Positions 1 to 6,276 of a DNA stretch of 12,981 nt are shown here, piece by piece. The notes under the pieces are model-generated. The model ran no database searches and had not been told where the DNA came from. It saw only the letters and a program-made list of their open reading frames with translations. The position numbers were made by a program, and so were the translations under genes. Each line of letters begins with the position of its first letter. Positions within the stretch are counted from its first letter, which is position 1. The DNA comes from Lachnospiraceae bacterium (GTDB lineage Bacteria > Bacillota > Clostridia > Lachnospirales > Anaerotignaceae). The stretch covers positions 1-12,981 of the forward strand of contig JAQVIB010000029.1 of the NCBI GenBank assembly GCA_028695945.1, written 5' to 3'.

Positions 1-442
1 CAAGAACAAGGCAATTGCTGTTATGCAAATTTTTGGTGCTTAGTCTAATGGCTTCTGCAATTGTTCCTTCTGCAGTTGCTACTGCATTTTTTATACTTAT
101 TTCCTCATTTTCCATAAAATCAAAATATCTAATATTCTTTTTTTCAAGTTCACATTTTACATTTTGGGGAATAACTCCGCCACAAATTGTATGTCTCGAA
201 GTCACACAATCTAGAAATTTTTCGATATTTAAACCTTCTATTCCATTTATAGAAAAAATATTTTTTTTATCTTTTGTAAAAGGTATTGGGCATATTATTA
301 TATCTGATTTTTTCATTGCCTCTTCTAACGAAAAATCACGGTCTACGCTGAAATACACTTCTGTATTTCCCCTGTTTTCTTTAAGTTTTTCAGCTAAAAA
401 AAGTTGACGTAAATCGCCTCCAAGAACCAAAAAGTTTTTCAT
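1..442 (-). CDS. dpaA: Dipicolinate synthase subunit A, N-terminal part (cut by window edge)
   Basis: DpaA (SpoVFA) with DpaB oxidises the DapA product to dipicolinic acid in the mother cell during sporulation. About 147 codons are visible, and the gene runs off the left edge. The protein starts MKNFLVLGGDLRQLFLAEKL, the glycine-rich nucleotide-fold start of the family with its GGD-RQ motif. Further on come the segment CPIPFTKD, a CGGVIPQN turn, and NAVATAEGTIAEAI near residues 121-134, which matches the family's conserved P/A-T-x-EGTI-x-AI stretch just before the dehydrogenase-like NAD(P) domain. The ATG at 442 is preceded by GAGGGGAG about 10 bases upstream. It diverges from dapA, which supplies its substrate. 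The family was recognised from remembered B. subtilis SpoVFA sequence, not from a search. The C-terminal domain and any dpaB lie outside the window. Confidence 0.88.
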   Translation of the reverse strand, partial: MKNFLVLGGDLRQLFLAEKLKENRGNTEVYFSVDRDFSLEEAMKKSDIIICPIPFTKDKKNIFSINGIEGLNIEKFLDCVTSRHTICGGVIPQNVKCELEKKNIRYFDFMENEEISIKNAVATAEGTIAEAIRLSTKNLHNSNCLVL

Positions 443-468
443 TCACCGCTCACTCCCCTCTTAATTGT

Positions 469-496
469 TAATATATGATTTTAAAAAAATATTGGT
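469..496 (-). promoter_or_regulatory. Sigma-K-like promoter candidate for dpaA
   Basis: On the minus strand AC (496-495) is followed after 17 bases by CATATATTA (477-469). This fits the mother-cell sigma-K pattern AC-N16/17-CATAnnnTA. It sits about 27 bases upstream of the dpaA start. Sigma-K control of dpaA is known in B. subtilis. Such short AT-rich motifs also arise by chance, so gene identity carries much of the weight. Confidence 0.5.
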
Positions 497-503
497 GTTG
501 AGT

Positions 504-530
504 ACCATAGCTTATTTTTTTTCATAGTAT
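504..530 (+). promoter_or_regulatory. Sigma-K-like promoter candidate for dapA-asnB
   Basis: On the plus strand AC (504-505) is followed after 17 bases by CATAGTAT (523-530), fitting AC-N17-CATAnnnT. The final A of the fuller consensus is a T here. It lies 32 bases upstream of the proposed dapA start and faces away from the matching element of dpaA. No clear vegetative promoter was seen in the same gap. Confidence 0.42.
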
Positions 531-561
531 TTATTATTAAGAATTTTAGGGAATGATTTTA

Positions 562-1452
562 TTGAAAACAACCATTTTTAAAGGTTCGGCAACAGCAATT
601 GTCACCCCTATGGACAAAAAAGGAAATATTGACTTTGAAGCACTAAAAAAGATTCTTGATTTTCAACTGAAAAATGATACTGATGCAATTGTTGTTACAG
701 GTACAACAGGAGAAAATGCAACCCTTGATGACAATGAGCATTTATCTGTAATTAAATATACAATTGACTATATTAACAAAAAAGTTCCTGTTATTGCCAG
801 CACAGGAAGCAATAATACCGCTCATGCAATTTTTATGTCTAAAGAAGCTGAAGAGATGGGTGCTGATGCTCTTTTACAGGTAACGCCTTACTACAACAAA
901 ACTTCCCAAGCTGGGCTTATACAACATTTCACAACAATAGGCGACAGCATTAATATTCCAATGATTTTATATAACGTTCCAAGCAGAACAGGAATGAGTA
1001 TTAAACCAGAAACCTATTTGGAACTATCAACCCACCACAACATCTATGCTACAAAGGAAGCTAGCGGAGATATATCAGCAATTGCAAAAACTGCCGCTTT
1101 GTGTGGAAATAATCTTACAATTTACTCAGGTAATGATGACCAAACTGTTCCTATACTTTCTTTAGGTGGTAAAGGCATTATTTCAGTTTTGGGGAATATA
1201 ATGCCAAAAGAAATGCATAATTTGTGCAAATTTTATTTTGCTGGCATGGTCGAAGAAAGCATGCAGTTACAGCTTAAACTACTTGACATTATGAATATGA
1301 TGTTTTGCGAAGTTAACCCTATGCCTGTAAAAACCGCCATGGAGTTAATGGGTCTTTGCCATAAAGATTGCAGACTGCCTTTAGTGGGCATAAATAAAAA
1401 GAATAAAAAAGAACTAAAAGAAGTTATGCTTAAACACCAGCTTATAAAGTAA
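562..1452 (+). CDS. dapA: 4-hydroxy-tetrahydrodipicolinate synthase
   Basis: DapA is a cytosolic (beta/alpha)8-barrel enzyme that condenses pyruvate with aspartate semialdehyde. This step leads to lysine, meso-diaminopimelate and dipicolinate. All key residues are visible: TGTTG (46-50), the tyrosine pair in TPYYNK (Y110-Y111), Y137 and R142 in ILYNVPSRTG, and the Schiff-base lysine K165 in ATKEASGD. I chose the TTG at 562 over the ATG at 553. AGGGA at 548-552 abuts that ATG but is 9 bases from the TTG, and the protein then begins MKTTIFKGSATAIVTP like other DapA proteins. It is 296 residues, the usual length. asnB follows after 21 bases, so the two are probably one transcript. Divergence from dpaA suggests a copy serving spore dipicolinate, perhaps beside a housekeeping dapA elsewhere. 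Confidence 0.95.
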   Translation: MKTTIFKGSATAIVTPMDKKGNIDFEALKKILDFQLKNDTDAIVVTGTTGENATLDDNEHLSVIKYTIDYINKKVPVIASTGSNNTAHAIFMSKEAEEMGADALLQVTPYYNKTSQAGLIQHFTTIGDSINIPMILYNVPSRTGMSIKPETYLELSTHHNIYATKEASGDISAIAKTAALCGNNLTIYSGNDDQTVPILSLGGKGIISVLGNIMPKEMHNLCKFYFAGMVEESMQLQLKLLDIMNMMFCEVNPMPVKTAMELMGLCHKDCRLPLVGINKKNKKELKEVMLKHQLIK

Positions 1453-1473
1453 ATAGGGTTTGGAGGCAAGACT

Positions 1474-3330
1474 ATGTGTGGAATTGCAGGATTTTTTAAT
1501 GCTTATGCAGATTATAATGCAAACCTTGGATGGGCAAATAACACAATAAAAAATATGAATAAGCAGCTTGTACACAGAGGTCCTGATGACAACGGAATAT
1601 ATATTTCAAAAAACTTTGCCTTAGGTCATAACAGACTATCTATTATTGACCTTTCATCAGGACATCAGCCAATGCTAAAAAGTATTAATGAAAAAAACTT
1701 TGGCATTGTGTATAACGGCGAAATATACAATATGGATGAATTAAAAGCTGAACTTCAAGATAAAGGATGGGAATTTAAAACCACTTCAGACACAGAGGTT
1801 ATTCTTATTTCTTATTTAGAATATGGTTACAACTTTGTAAAAAAACTTAATGGAATTTTTGCTTTTGCAATTATGGATGAAAAGAAAAATGAGCTTATCT
1901 TATACCGAGATAGGAGTGGTATAAAGCCACTATTTTATACGGTAAAAAATGAATCGGTAGTTTTTGCCTCCGAAATTAAAGCAATTTTTAAATATCCAGA
2001 TATAAAGCCAAAGCTTGATATTAATGGACTTAACGAAATATTCTCCATAGGGCCTTCTAAAACATATGGCTGTGGTGTTTTCAAAGATATTGATGAGGTC
2101 TTGCCAGGTAACTATATTATTTGTAATCAAAATGGATTAAAGAAAGTTCAATATTGGAAAGTTGAAAGTAAACCTCATGAGGATAATTTTGAAACAACGG
2201 TTGAAAGAACAAGAGAATTGTTAATAGACGCAGTAACATTGCAGATGAAATCCGATGTACCAATTTGTACATTTTTATCCGGTGGAATAGACAGCAGTTT
2301 AGTTTCTGCAATTTGTGCCCAAGAACTTGCCAAAAAAGGTGAGAAACTAAACACTTTTTCCTTTGATTTTGCAAACAATGATAAATATTTTAAGGCTAAC
2401 AATTTTCAGCCTTCCCAAGATAGACCATATGCAGAAAAAATGGTTAAACACATTAAGTCAAACCACCATTTCTTAGAATGTAATAATATTGATTTGGCTG
2501 ATTATTTGTATAAATCTGTTGATGCAAGAGATTTACCGGCAATGGCAGACATAGATTCTTCTTTGCTTTATTTTTGCGGTATCGTAAAGCAATATAATAA
2601 AGTTGTTCTTACAGGCGAGTGTGCCGATGAAATTTTTGGTGGTTATCCTTGGTTTCATAAAAAAGAATTTTTTGAAAAGGATACCTTCCCTTGGATGCCT
2701 GAGTTAGAGCCACGAAAAACCATGCTTTCCGACGAGTTCTTAAAGGAAATTAATATGGAAGAGTACGTTAAAAAAACTTATGAAAAATCCTTAGCCGAAA
2801 CTCCTTCACTTGAAGGCGAAAGTAGTGAGGAAAAAAGAAGAAGGGAAATAGCATACCTGAATTTAAAATGGTTTATGCAAACACTTCTTGACAGAATGGA
2901 CAGAACTAGTATGTTTTCAGGTCTTGAGGCAAGAGTACCCTTTGCGGACCACAGAATAATTGAATATATTTGGAATGTGGCTTGGAAATTTAAAAATTAT
3001 AGGGGCACTGTAAAAGGTCTTTTAAGAGAAGCCTCCAGAGGGCTAGTACCAGATGAAGTGCTTTTCAGAAGAAAAAGCCCATACCCAAAGGTATATGATC
3101 CAAATTTTGAAAAATTACTACGAGCAAAGATAGTTGATATAGTTGAAGATAACTCCTCTCCAGTATTGCAATTTTTGGATAAAAAGAAGGTCTATAACTT
3201 TATTTCAAGTCCTTCCGATTACGGAAAACCATGGTTTGGTCAACTTATGGCTGGCCCTCAAATGCTTGGTTATTTAATTCAAATTAACTATTGGATGAAA
3301 AAATTTGATATAGAGATTGTTGGACTATAG
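1474..3330 (+). CDS. asnB: Glutamine-hydrolysing asparagine synthetase, AsnO-like
   Basis: This enzyme makes asparagine from aspartate, ATP and glutamine-derived ammonia. The N-terminal class II glutaminase domain starts MCGIAGF with nucleophile Cys2 and has RGPDD, RLSIIDL, NGEIYN and SDTEV. The C-terminal synthetase domain has the pyrophosphate loop SGGIDSS (269-275), GECADEIFGGYPWF, RMDRTSM, EARVPFADH and RKSPYPK. At 618 residues it is full length. Several segments match what I remember of B. subtilis AsnO, the sporulation-associated paralogue, more closely than AsnB: FQPSQDRPYAEKM, DLPAMADIDSSLLYFC, SLAETPSLEGE and PWFGQLM-GPQ. The ATG has TTGGAGG upstream and sits 21 bases after dapA. The symbol asnB is the general one. 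A role in amidating diaminopimelate, known for some AsnB proteins, is possible but less favoured by the sequence. Confidence 0.93.
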   Translation: MCGIAGFFNAYADYNANLGWANNTIKNMNKQLVHRGPDDNGIYISKNFALGHNRLSIIDLSSGHQPMLKSINEKNFGIVYNGEIYNMDELKAELQDKGWEFKTTSDTEVILISYLEYGYNFVKKLNGIFAFAIMDEKKNELILYRDRSGIKPLFYTVKNESVVFASEIKAIFKYPDIKPKLDINGLNEIFSIGPSKTYGCGVFKDIDEVLPGNYIICNQNGLKKVQYWKVESKPHEDNFETTVERTRELLIDAVTLQMKSDVPICTFLSGGIDSSLVSAICAQELAKKGEKLNTFSFDFANNDKYFKANNFQPSQDRPYAEKMVKHIKSNHHFLECNNIDLADYLYKSVDARDLPAMADIDSSLLYFCGIVKQYNKVVLTGECADEIFGGYPWFHKKEFFEKDTFPWMPELEPRKTMLSDEFLKEINMEEYVKKTYEKSLAETPSLEGESSEEKRRREIAYLNLKWFMQTLLDRMDRTSMFSGLEARVPFADHRIIEYIWNVAWKFKNYRGTVKGLLREASRGLVPDEVLFRRKSPYPKVYDPNFEKLLRAKIVDIVEDNSSPVLQFLDKKKVYNFISSPSDYGKPWFGQLMAGPQMLGYLIQINYWMKKFDIEIVGL

Positions 3331-3349
3331 CGGTAATAAGTTAATTTGT

Positions 3350-3383
3350 AACCAATGGTGGGGCGAAAGCCTCACTTTTGGTT
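3350..3383. terminator. Long hairpin with GAAA loop between convergent asnB and marR genes
   Basis: GTGGGGC (3358-3364) and GCCTCAC (3369-3375) pair around a GAAA tetraloop with one G-T wobble. After a small internal mismatch the stem extends as AACCAA (3350-3355) with TTGGTT (3378-3383). The position between two convergent genes suits a bidirectional terminator. No clean T-run follows on either strand, so termination is not certain. Confidence 0.45.
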
Positions 3384-3393
3384 TAGACCAAAA
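3376..3393. other. Second hairpin overlapping the first
   Basis: TTTTGGT (3376-3382) pairs perfectly with ACCAAAA (3387-3393) around a four-base loop. Its left arm is the same stretch that closes the base of the 3350-3383 hairpin, so the two full structures cannot form together in one RNA molecule. Confidence 0.5.
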
Positions 3394-3407
3394 CAGACAT
3401 ATTCATA

Positions 3408-3830
3408 TTATTTAATTAAATTTTCATTCACCCTGTTTAAAATAGAAATTAGTGTTTCAAATTCTTCACTGCTAATACCATTTAAAGCCTCTTTTTCTAC
3501 TTCTTCCATAATCTCTCGTACTTTTTTAGCTGTTTCCTGCCCTTCTTCCGTCAAAGATACATATAATGAACGCCGATTTCCATCCTTATTTCTTCTAACG
3601 ATATATCCCTTCTGCTCCATTTGTAACAAAACACTTGTAACAGATGCAGGTTCAATTTGACATCCCAACGCAATGTCTTTTTGCATACATTCATCACAAT
3701 CAAGCAGAAAATCAAAAATCTTAGGTTGTCCAATGGATAAATTTAAATTGTCTTTTGATAGCCTATCATACACTTTTTTCTGAAAAGATAAATGATTTTG
3801 GAGCATTAAATTTCGATATGATGCTTTCAC
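3408..3830 (-). CDS. MarR-family transcriptional regulator
   Basis: This is a small DNA-binding regulator of 140 residues, the usual MarR length. The winged-helix core is visible: LSIGQPKIFDFLLDCDECMQKDIALGCQIEPASVTSVLLQMEQKGYIVRRNKDGNRRSLYVSLTEEGQE in order, with the recognition helix near EPASVTSVLLQMEQKG and the wing RRNKDGNRRSLYVSLT. Helical dimerisation arms lie at both ends. The start is GTG at 3830, with GGAGG 8 bases upstream. It lies 28 bases after the YczE-like membrane gene on the same strand, so the two are probably co-transcribed. MarR proteins often control the transporter-like gene beside them and sense small phenolic or oxidising compounds. The ligand here is unknown. Confidence 0.9.
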   Translation of the reverse strand: MKASYRNLMLQNHLSFQKKVYDRLSKDNLNLSIGQPKIFDFLLDCDECMQKDIALGCQIEPASVTSVLLQMEQKGYIVRRNKDGNRRSLYVSLTEEGQETAKKVREIMEEVEKEALNGISSEEFETLISILNRVNENLIK

Positions 3831-3858
3831 GTTATGTACCTCCTTTTAAAAATTGGTT

Positions 3859-4527
3859 TTAATCATTCGAAAGCATCTTGTTTAGTGGCATTTTCAAATG
3901 ATTTGTAAAAAATTTAAGACAAATCCCCACACCAAAAGCTGCTAATACAGTTCCCTCTCTCACACCCATTAAACTTCTAGTAAATATAAGCGATGTAGCT
4001 ACCGCAATAGTCACAAGTGACCAGTCAAAAACCATTTTTGCAGTGGATACTGCTATTCCCGTCTTGTTGCTAACAGCCTGCATAACGCCCTCACCCGGCA
4101 ATGATAATATACTTGCCTCTAAGTACAACAAAATACCCATTGCAACTAGTATAATACTTATAAACACGTATAAAAGTTGAATTATATAGCTGTTGCACTG
4201 TGGCAAGATATTTACTGATAGCTTATTGGTAATGCTAACAAAAAACCCAAACATGAACGAACAAACAACTTGAAGTAAATTTACAGGTTGGAATTCTTTT
4301 CTTAAAATAATTATTTGAATTATAATAAACACTAGAAATACACCTGTTGTACAAATTCCCATATCCACTTCTAGAATATCACTTAAAACACTTGGCACAG
4401 AATTTACTGGAGATACTCCCAGATTTGAAATTTTGGAAATAGACACTCCTAATGCCATAATAAAAAGTCCTATGGTATAGACAATAATCCTCCTAGTCAT
4501 CTGCTGAATTTTACTACTGTTAAACAT
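3859..4527 (-). CDS. YczE/YyaS/YitT-like integral membrane protein
   Basis: This 222-residue hydrophobic protein has five or six membrane segments, at about residues 13-34, 55-75, 80-100, 112-135, 158-180 and possibly 188-205. The pattern ALGVSISKISNLGVSPVNSVPSVLS near the N-terminus, LPGEGVMQAVSNKTG in the middle and VREGTVLAAFGVGICLKFF near the end are features of the YczE/YitT group (DUF6198-like). No substrate is established for that group. A longer GTG start at 4536 was rejected because it lies inside the Shine-Dalgarno AGAGG (4540-4536), which sits 8 bases before the ATG at 4527. It heads an operon with the marR gene and has its own strong promoter. Pairing with MarR suggests export or stress resistance, which is inference. 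Confidence 0.82.
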   Translation of the reverse strand: MFNSSKIQQMTRRIIVYTIGLFIMALGVSISKISNLGVSPVNSVPSVLSDILEVDMGICTTGVFLVFIIIQIIILRKEFQPVNLLQVVCSFMFGFFVSITNKLSVNILPQCNSYIIQLLYVFISIILVAMGILLYLEASILSLPGEGVMQAVSNKTGIAVSTAKMVFDWSLVTIAVATSLIFTRSLMGVREGTVLAAFGVGICLKFFTNHLKMPLNKMLSND

Positions 4528-4548
4528 ACAAAACACCTCTTATAATAG

Positions 4549-4576
4549 TTAGATTTCTAATTATTATATTTCTAAC
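4549..4576. promoter_or_regulatory. Palindromic operator candidate for the YczE-marR operon
   Basis: TTAGATTTCTAA (4549-4560) is a dyad of TTAGA and TCTAA. It closely resembles the SlyA/MarR-type site TTAGCAAGCTAA. A further half-site TTTCTAAC ends at 4576, and GTTAGA (4548-4553) is inverted-repeated as TCTAAC (4571-4576). The sites flank and overlap the -10 box, as expected for repression by the MarR protein of the same operon. Confidence 0.55.
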
Positions 4577-4591
4577 GTTTCGTATTGTCAA
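4563..4591 (-). promoter_or_regulatory. Vegetative promoter of the YczE-marR operon
   Basis: On the minus strand TTGACA (4591-4586) and TATAAT (4568-4563) are separated by exactly 17 bases. Both hexamers match the sigma-A consensus perfectly. The -10 box lies 35 bases upstream of the ATG at 4527, and the promoter begins directly after the hxlR stop codon. Confidence 0.85.
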
Positions 4592-4594
4592 TAC

Positions 4595-4927
4595 TCATTT
4601 GCTACTGTTTAAAAAATCTATATATTCATCGCCCCAAACCCTCAACGATTCCATAACTGGCTTAAACTTTTCTCCTATGTCACTTAAGGAATATTCTACT
4701 TTTGGTGGTATCTGGGTATATACAGTTCTTATTATCAACCCATTTTCCTCTAAAGTTCGAAGTTGCTTAGTTAATGTAGCTTGGGTTAACTTTGGCAGTT
4801 CCCTTTGCAATTCGCTAAACCGCATAGTTTTGTTTAGCAAAAGAAATAAAATAATTAGTGCCCATTTCCCCGAAAGCAATTTCTGTACAGTAACATAAGG
4901 GCATTTCCCAAAATCATCTTCTATCAT
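4595..4927 (-). CDS. HxlR-family transcriptional regulator
   Basis: This winged-helix regulator of 110 residues has the typical HxlR layout. A conserved cysteine lies near the start (Cys9 in DFGKCPY), followed by LLSGKWALIILFLLL, then RFSELQRELPKLTQATLTKQLRTLEENGLIIR (recognition helix), and a wing ending in PPKVEYSLSDIGEKF. Members related to YodB and HypR sense electrophiles or oxidants through this cysteine. Whether this one does is inference. I chose ATG 4927 over ATG 4939 because GGAGG lies just after the upstream ATG and 5 bases before 4927. It diverges from a flavin-binding PNPOx-like gene, its likely target. The stop codon lies 3 bases from the -35 box of the downstream operon, which some read-through could also feed. 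Confidence 0.92.
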   Translation of the reverse strand: MIEDDFGKCPYVTVQKLLSGKWALIILFLLLNKTMRFSELQRELPKLTQATLTKQLRTLEENGLIIRTVYTQIPPKVEYSLSDIGEKFKPVMESLRVWGDEYIDFLNSSK

Positions 4928-4939
4928 AATCTCCTCCAT

Positions 4940-4957
4940 AGTATCTTTTTAGATACT
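4940..4957. promoter_or_regulatory. Perfect palindrome, probable HxlR operator
   Basis: AGTATCT (4940-4946) and AGATACT (4951-4957) form a 7-bp perfect inverted repeat with a TTTT centre. It lies between a minus-strand -10 box TATAAT (4967-4962) and the hxlR start, so a bound protein would block hxlR transcription. A weak -35 box for hxlR was the best I could see. The palindrome is also about 20 bases upstream of the plus-strand promoter of the divergent flavoprotein gene. Confidence 0.6.
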
Positions 4958-4978
4958 TAGTATTATAAAAAATCGTAC

Positions 4979-5006
4979 TTGAATTATTTGTTTTACATAT
5001 TATAAT
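4979..5006 (+). promoter_or_regulatory. Promoter candidate for the PNPOx-like gene
   Basis: TTGAAT (4979-4984) and TATAAT (5001-5006) are separated by 16 bases on the plus strand. The -10 box is perfect, and the -35 box has two mismatches from TTGACA. It lies 54 bases upstream of the ATG at 5061. Confidence 0.6.
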
Positions 5007-5060
5007 AATAGCAACAACATTTTAAGCAGTCAAGCAAATACATATTTTGGAGGTTTTAAA

Positions 5061-5453
5061 ATGAAAGAAGTCTATGAATTTTTAAAAAAATGTCAAACCT
5101 ATTACCTTGCAACTGTTGATGGTGATCAGCCAAGGGTACGTCCTTTTGGAACTGTAAATATATTTGATGATAAGCTTTATATTCAAACAGGTAAATCCAA
5201 AAATGTATCCAAACAGATTCATACAAACCCTAAGATTGAAATTAGTGCTTTTGATGGTAGCGACTGGATTCGTATTGAAGCAATAGCAGTAAGAGATGAT
5301 AGGCTAGAGGCAAAACAAAGTATGCTAGATGCATATCCATCTTTACAGGGAATGTATAAGGCAGAAGGCGATAATACAGAAACTTTATATCTGAAAGATG
5401 CAACAGCTACTTTTTGCTCATTCACTTCTGCTCCACGTGTAATTAGGTTTTAA
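5061..5453 (+). CDS. Pyridoxamine 5'-phosphate oxidase-family protein (small FMN-binding split barrel)
   Basis: This 130-residue protein has the short PNPOx-like fold. Its N-terminal MKEVYEFLKKCQTYYLATVDGDQPRVRPFGTV is the typical opening helix and first strands, LYIQTGKSKNVSKQIHTNPKIEISAF is the cofactor-binding region, and WIRIEAIAV is a later barrel strand. Members bind FMN or F420 and often reduce small molecules. Only some act on pyridoxamine phosphate, so no vitamin B6 role should be assumed. The ATG has GGAGG 8 to 9 bases upstream. It is divergent from hxlR, and HxlR-type regulators commonly control flavin reductases next to them. A paralogue lies at 9085-9486. The gene ends at a strong terminator. 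Confidence 0.88.
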   Translation: MKEVYEFLKKCQTYYLATVDGDQPRVRPFGTVNIFDDKLYIQTGKSKNVSKQIHTNPKIEISAFDGSDWIRIEAIAVRDDRLEAKQSMLDAYPSLQGMYKAEGDNTETLYLKDATATFCSFTSAPRVIRF

Positions 5454-5465
5454 CATACTAAAAAA

Positions 5466-5497
5466 AGAGCTAGGCACAATTTTTAGTGCCTAGCTCT
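5466..5497. terminator. Bidirectional intrinsic terminator
   Basis: AGAGCTAGGCAC (5466-5477) and GTGCCTAGCTCT (5486-5497) form a perfect 12-bp stem with an 8-base loop. The minus-strand transcript continues into a run of seven T. The plus-strand transcript continues CTTTTGCCTTTTT. It serves the convergent genes on both sides. Confidence 0.93.
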
Positions 5498-5545
5498 CTT
5501 TTGCCTTTTTCATAAATCAAATTCCTACTTTTTTTCTTTCACATA

Positions 5546-6274
5546 CTAACTCTGCTTCGCCAAAAATGGATTTTTCTTTAATGCCAATGTAAACAAAAAC
5601 GGATATTCGTTTTGCAAATAATTCATATAACTAATCCACTCAATTATTAATGCAGTATACGCTCGTAAAATATCATTAGATAAATGTTCAATATCGTCTT
5701 TATTCTGTTTGTCAAATGCTCCTCTTGCCTGAAGTTCATCTATAACATGAAAAACAGCCCATAGCATGTCTGTAAAAGAATCATGCTCCAAAAGATTGGG
5801 ATTTGCCAACAAATTCAGCATAGGTTCTTTATAATTTTTTAGTATAGAACATAGCTCATCCAGCTTTCCAGGGTCTGCATATACGTCAAACTTGAATTCT
5901 TTTATTTCTCTTATAAGCTTGTCATATTTCTTGCTATTCATTTCTTTTGTCTTAATTATCTCAGAAATCTCATTGTTATTGCGGTTAAATTTTGAGATTA
6001 CTGTAATAATAGGTACGCCTATTTCAACAAAAAAAGTGCTTATTATTACATTAATTTTTTTAATTTTCTTTCGGTTTTCCATTTCGTTTAAAAATCTATT
6101 TATAATCAATGTAACCATTACAACCTGAATTGGCACAAACGCCAAATCCTGCAACATATAAAAAAAAGTATTTTCTTTTTGGTGAAATATCAAATATTGT
6201 ACATAATAAGTTGCTGCAGATAAAATTGTAAGTAATATAATTATAATCAAATTTTCTTTATGTTGCTTAACCAT
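5546..6274 (-). CDS. Unrecognised protein with two N-terminal membrane helices and a helical cytosolic domain
   Basis: I do not recognise this 242-residue protein with confidence. Two hydrophobic helices are evident, at about residues 9-31 and 38-62, followed by a basic stretch (ENRKKIKKI). The region around 75-95 is only mildly hydrophobic. The remaining 150 residues are charged and probably alpha-helical, with a segment rich in K and E (EISEIIKTKEMNSKKYDKLIREIKEF) and an aromatic C-terminal end WISYMNYLQNEYPFLFTLALKKNPF. No enzyme motif or cysteine pair was seen apart from a single mid-protein cysteine. The ATG at 6274 has AAAGGAGG upstream at good spacing. It has its own -10 box and lies 83 bases after the M20 peptidase gene on the same strand. 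A membrane-tethered sensor or scaffold is possible but unsupported. Confidence 0.75.
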   Translation of the reverse strand: MVKQHKENLIIIILLTILSAATYYVQYLIFHQKENTFFYMLQDLAFVPIQVVMVTLIINRFLNEMENRKKIKKINVIISTFFVEIGVPIITVISKFNRNNNEISEIIKTKEMNSKKYDKLIREIKEFKFDVYADPGKLDELCSILKNYKEPMLNLLANPNLLEHDSFTDMLWAVFHVIDELQARGAFDKQNKDDIEHLSNDILRAYTALIIEWISYMNYLQNEYPFLFTLALKKNPFLAKQS

Positions 6275-6276
6275 AG

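Noticed and set aside
15..407. 130-codon open frame on the plus strand at the left edge
   Set aside because: It is antisense to the clearly recognisable dpaA reading frame, has no Shine-Dalgarno, and its translation is low-complexity (F, S, I rich).
443..561. Riboswitch such as the lysine riboswitch in front of dapA
   Set aside because: The leader is at most about 40 bases from the predicted start site and contains no room for the conserved lysine riboswitch core.
2117..2402. Two overlapping minus-strand frames of 75-85 codons
   Set aside because: Both are shadows of the asparagine synthetase region around its pyrophosphate loop, and neither resembles a known protein.
3355..3660. 101-codon plus-strand frame downstream of asnB
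   Set aside because: It begins within the hairpin and runs antisense through the marR gene, and has no ribosome-binding site.
4940..4957. Palindrome as an intrinsic terminator
   Set aside because: The stem is AT-rich, only 7 bp, and placed between a -10 box and a start codon, so an operator is more likely.
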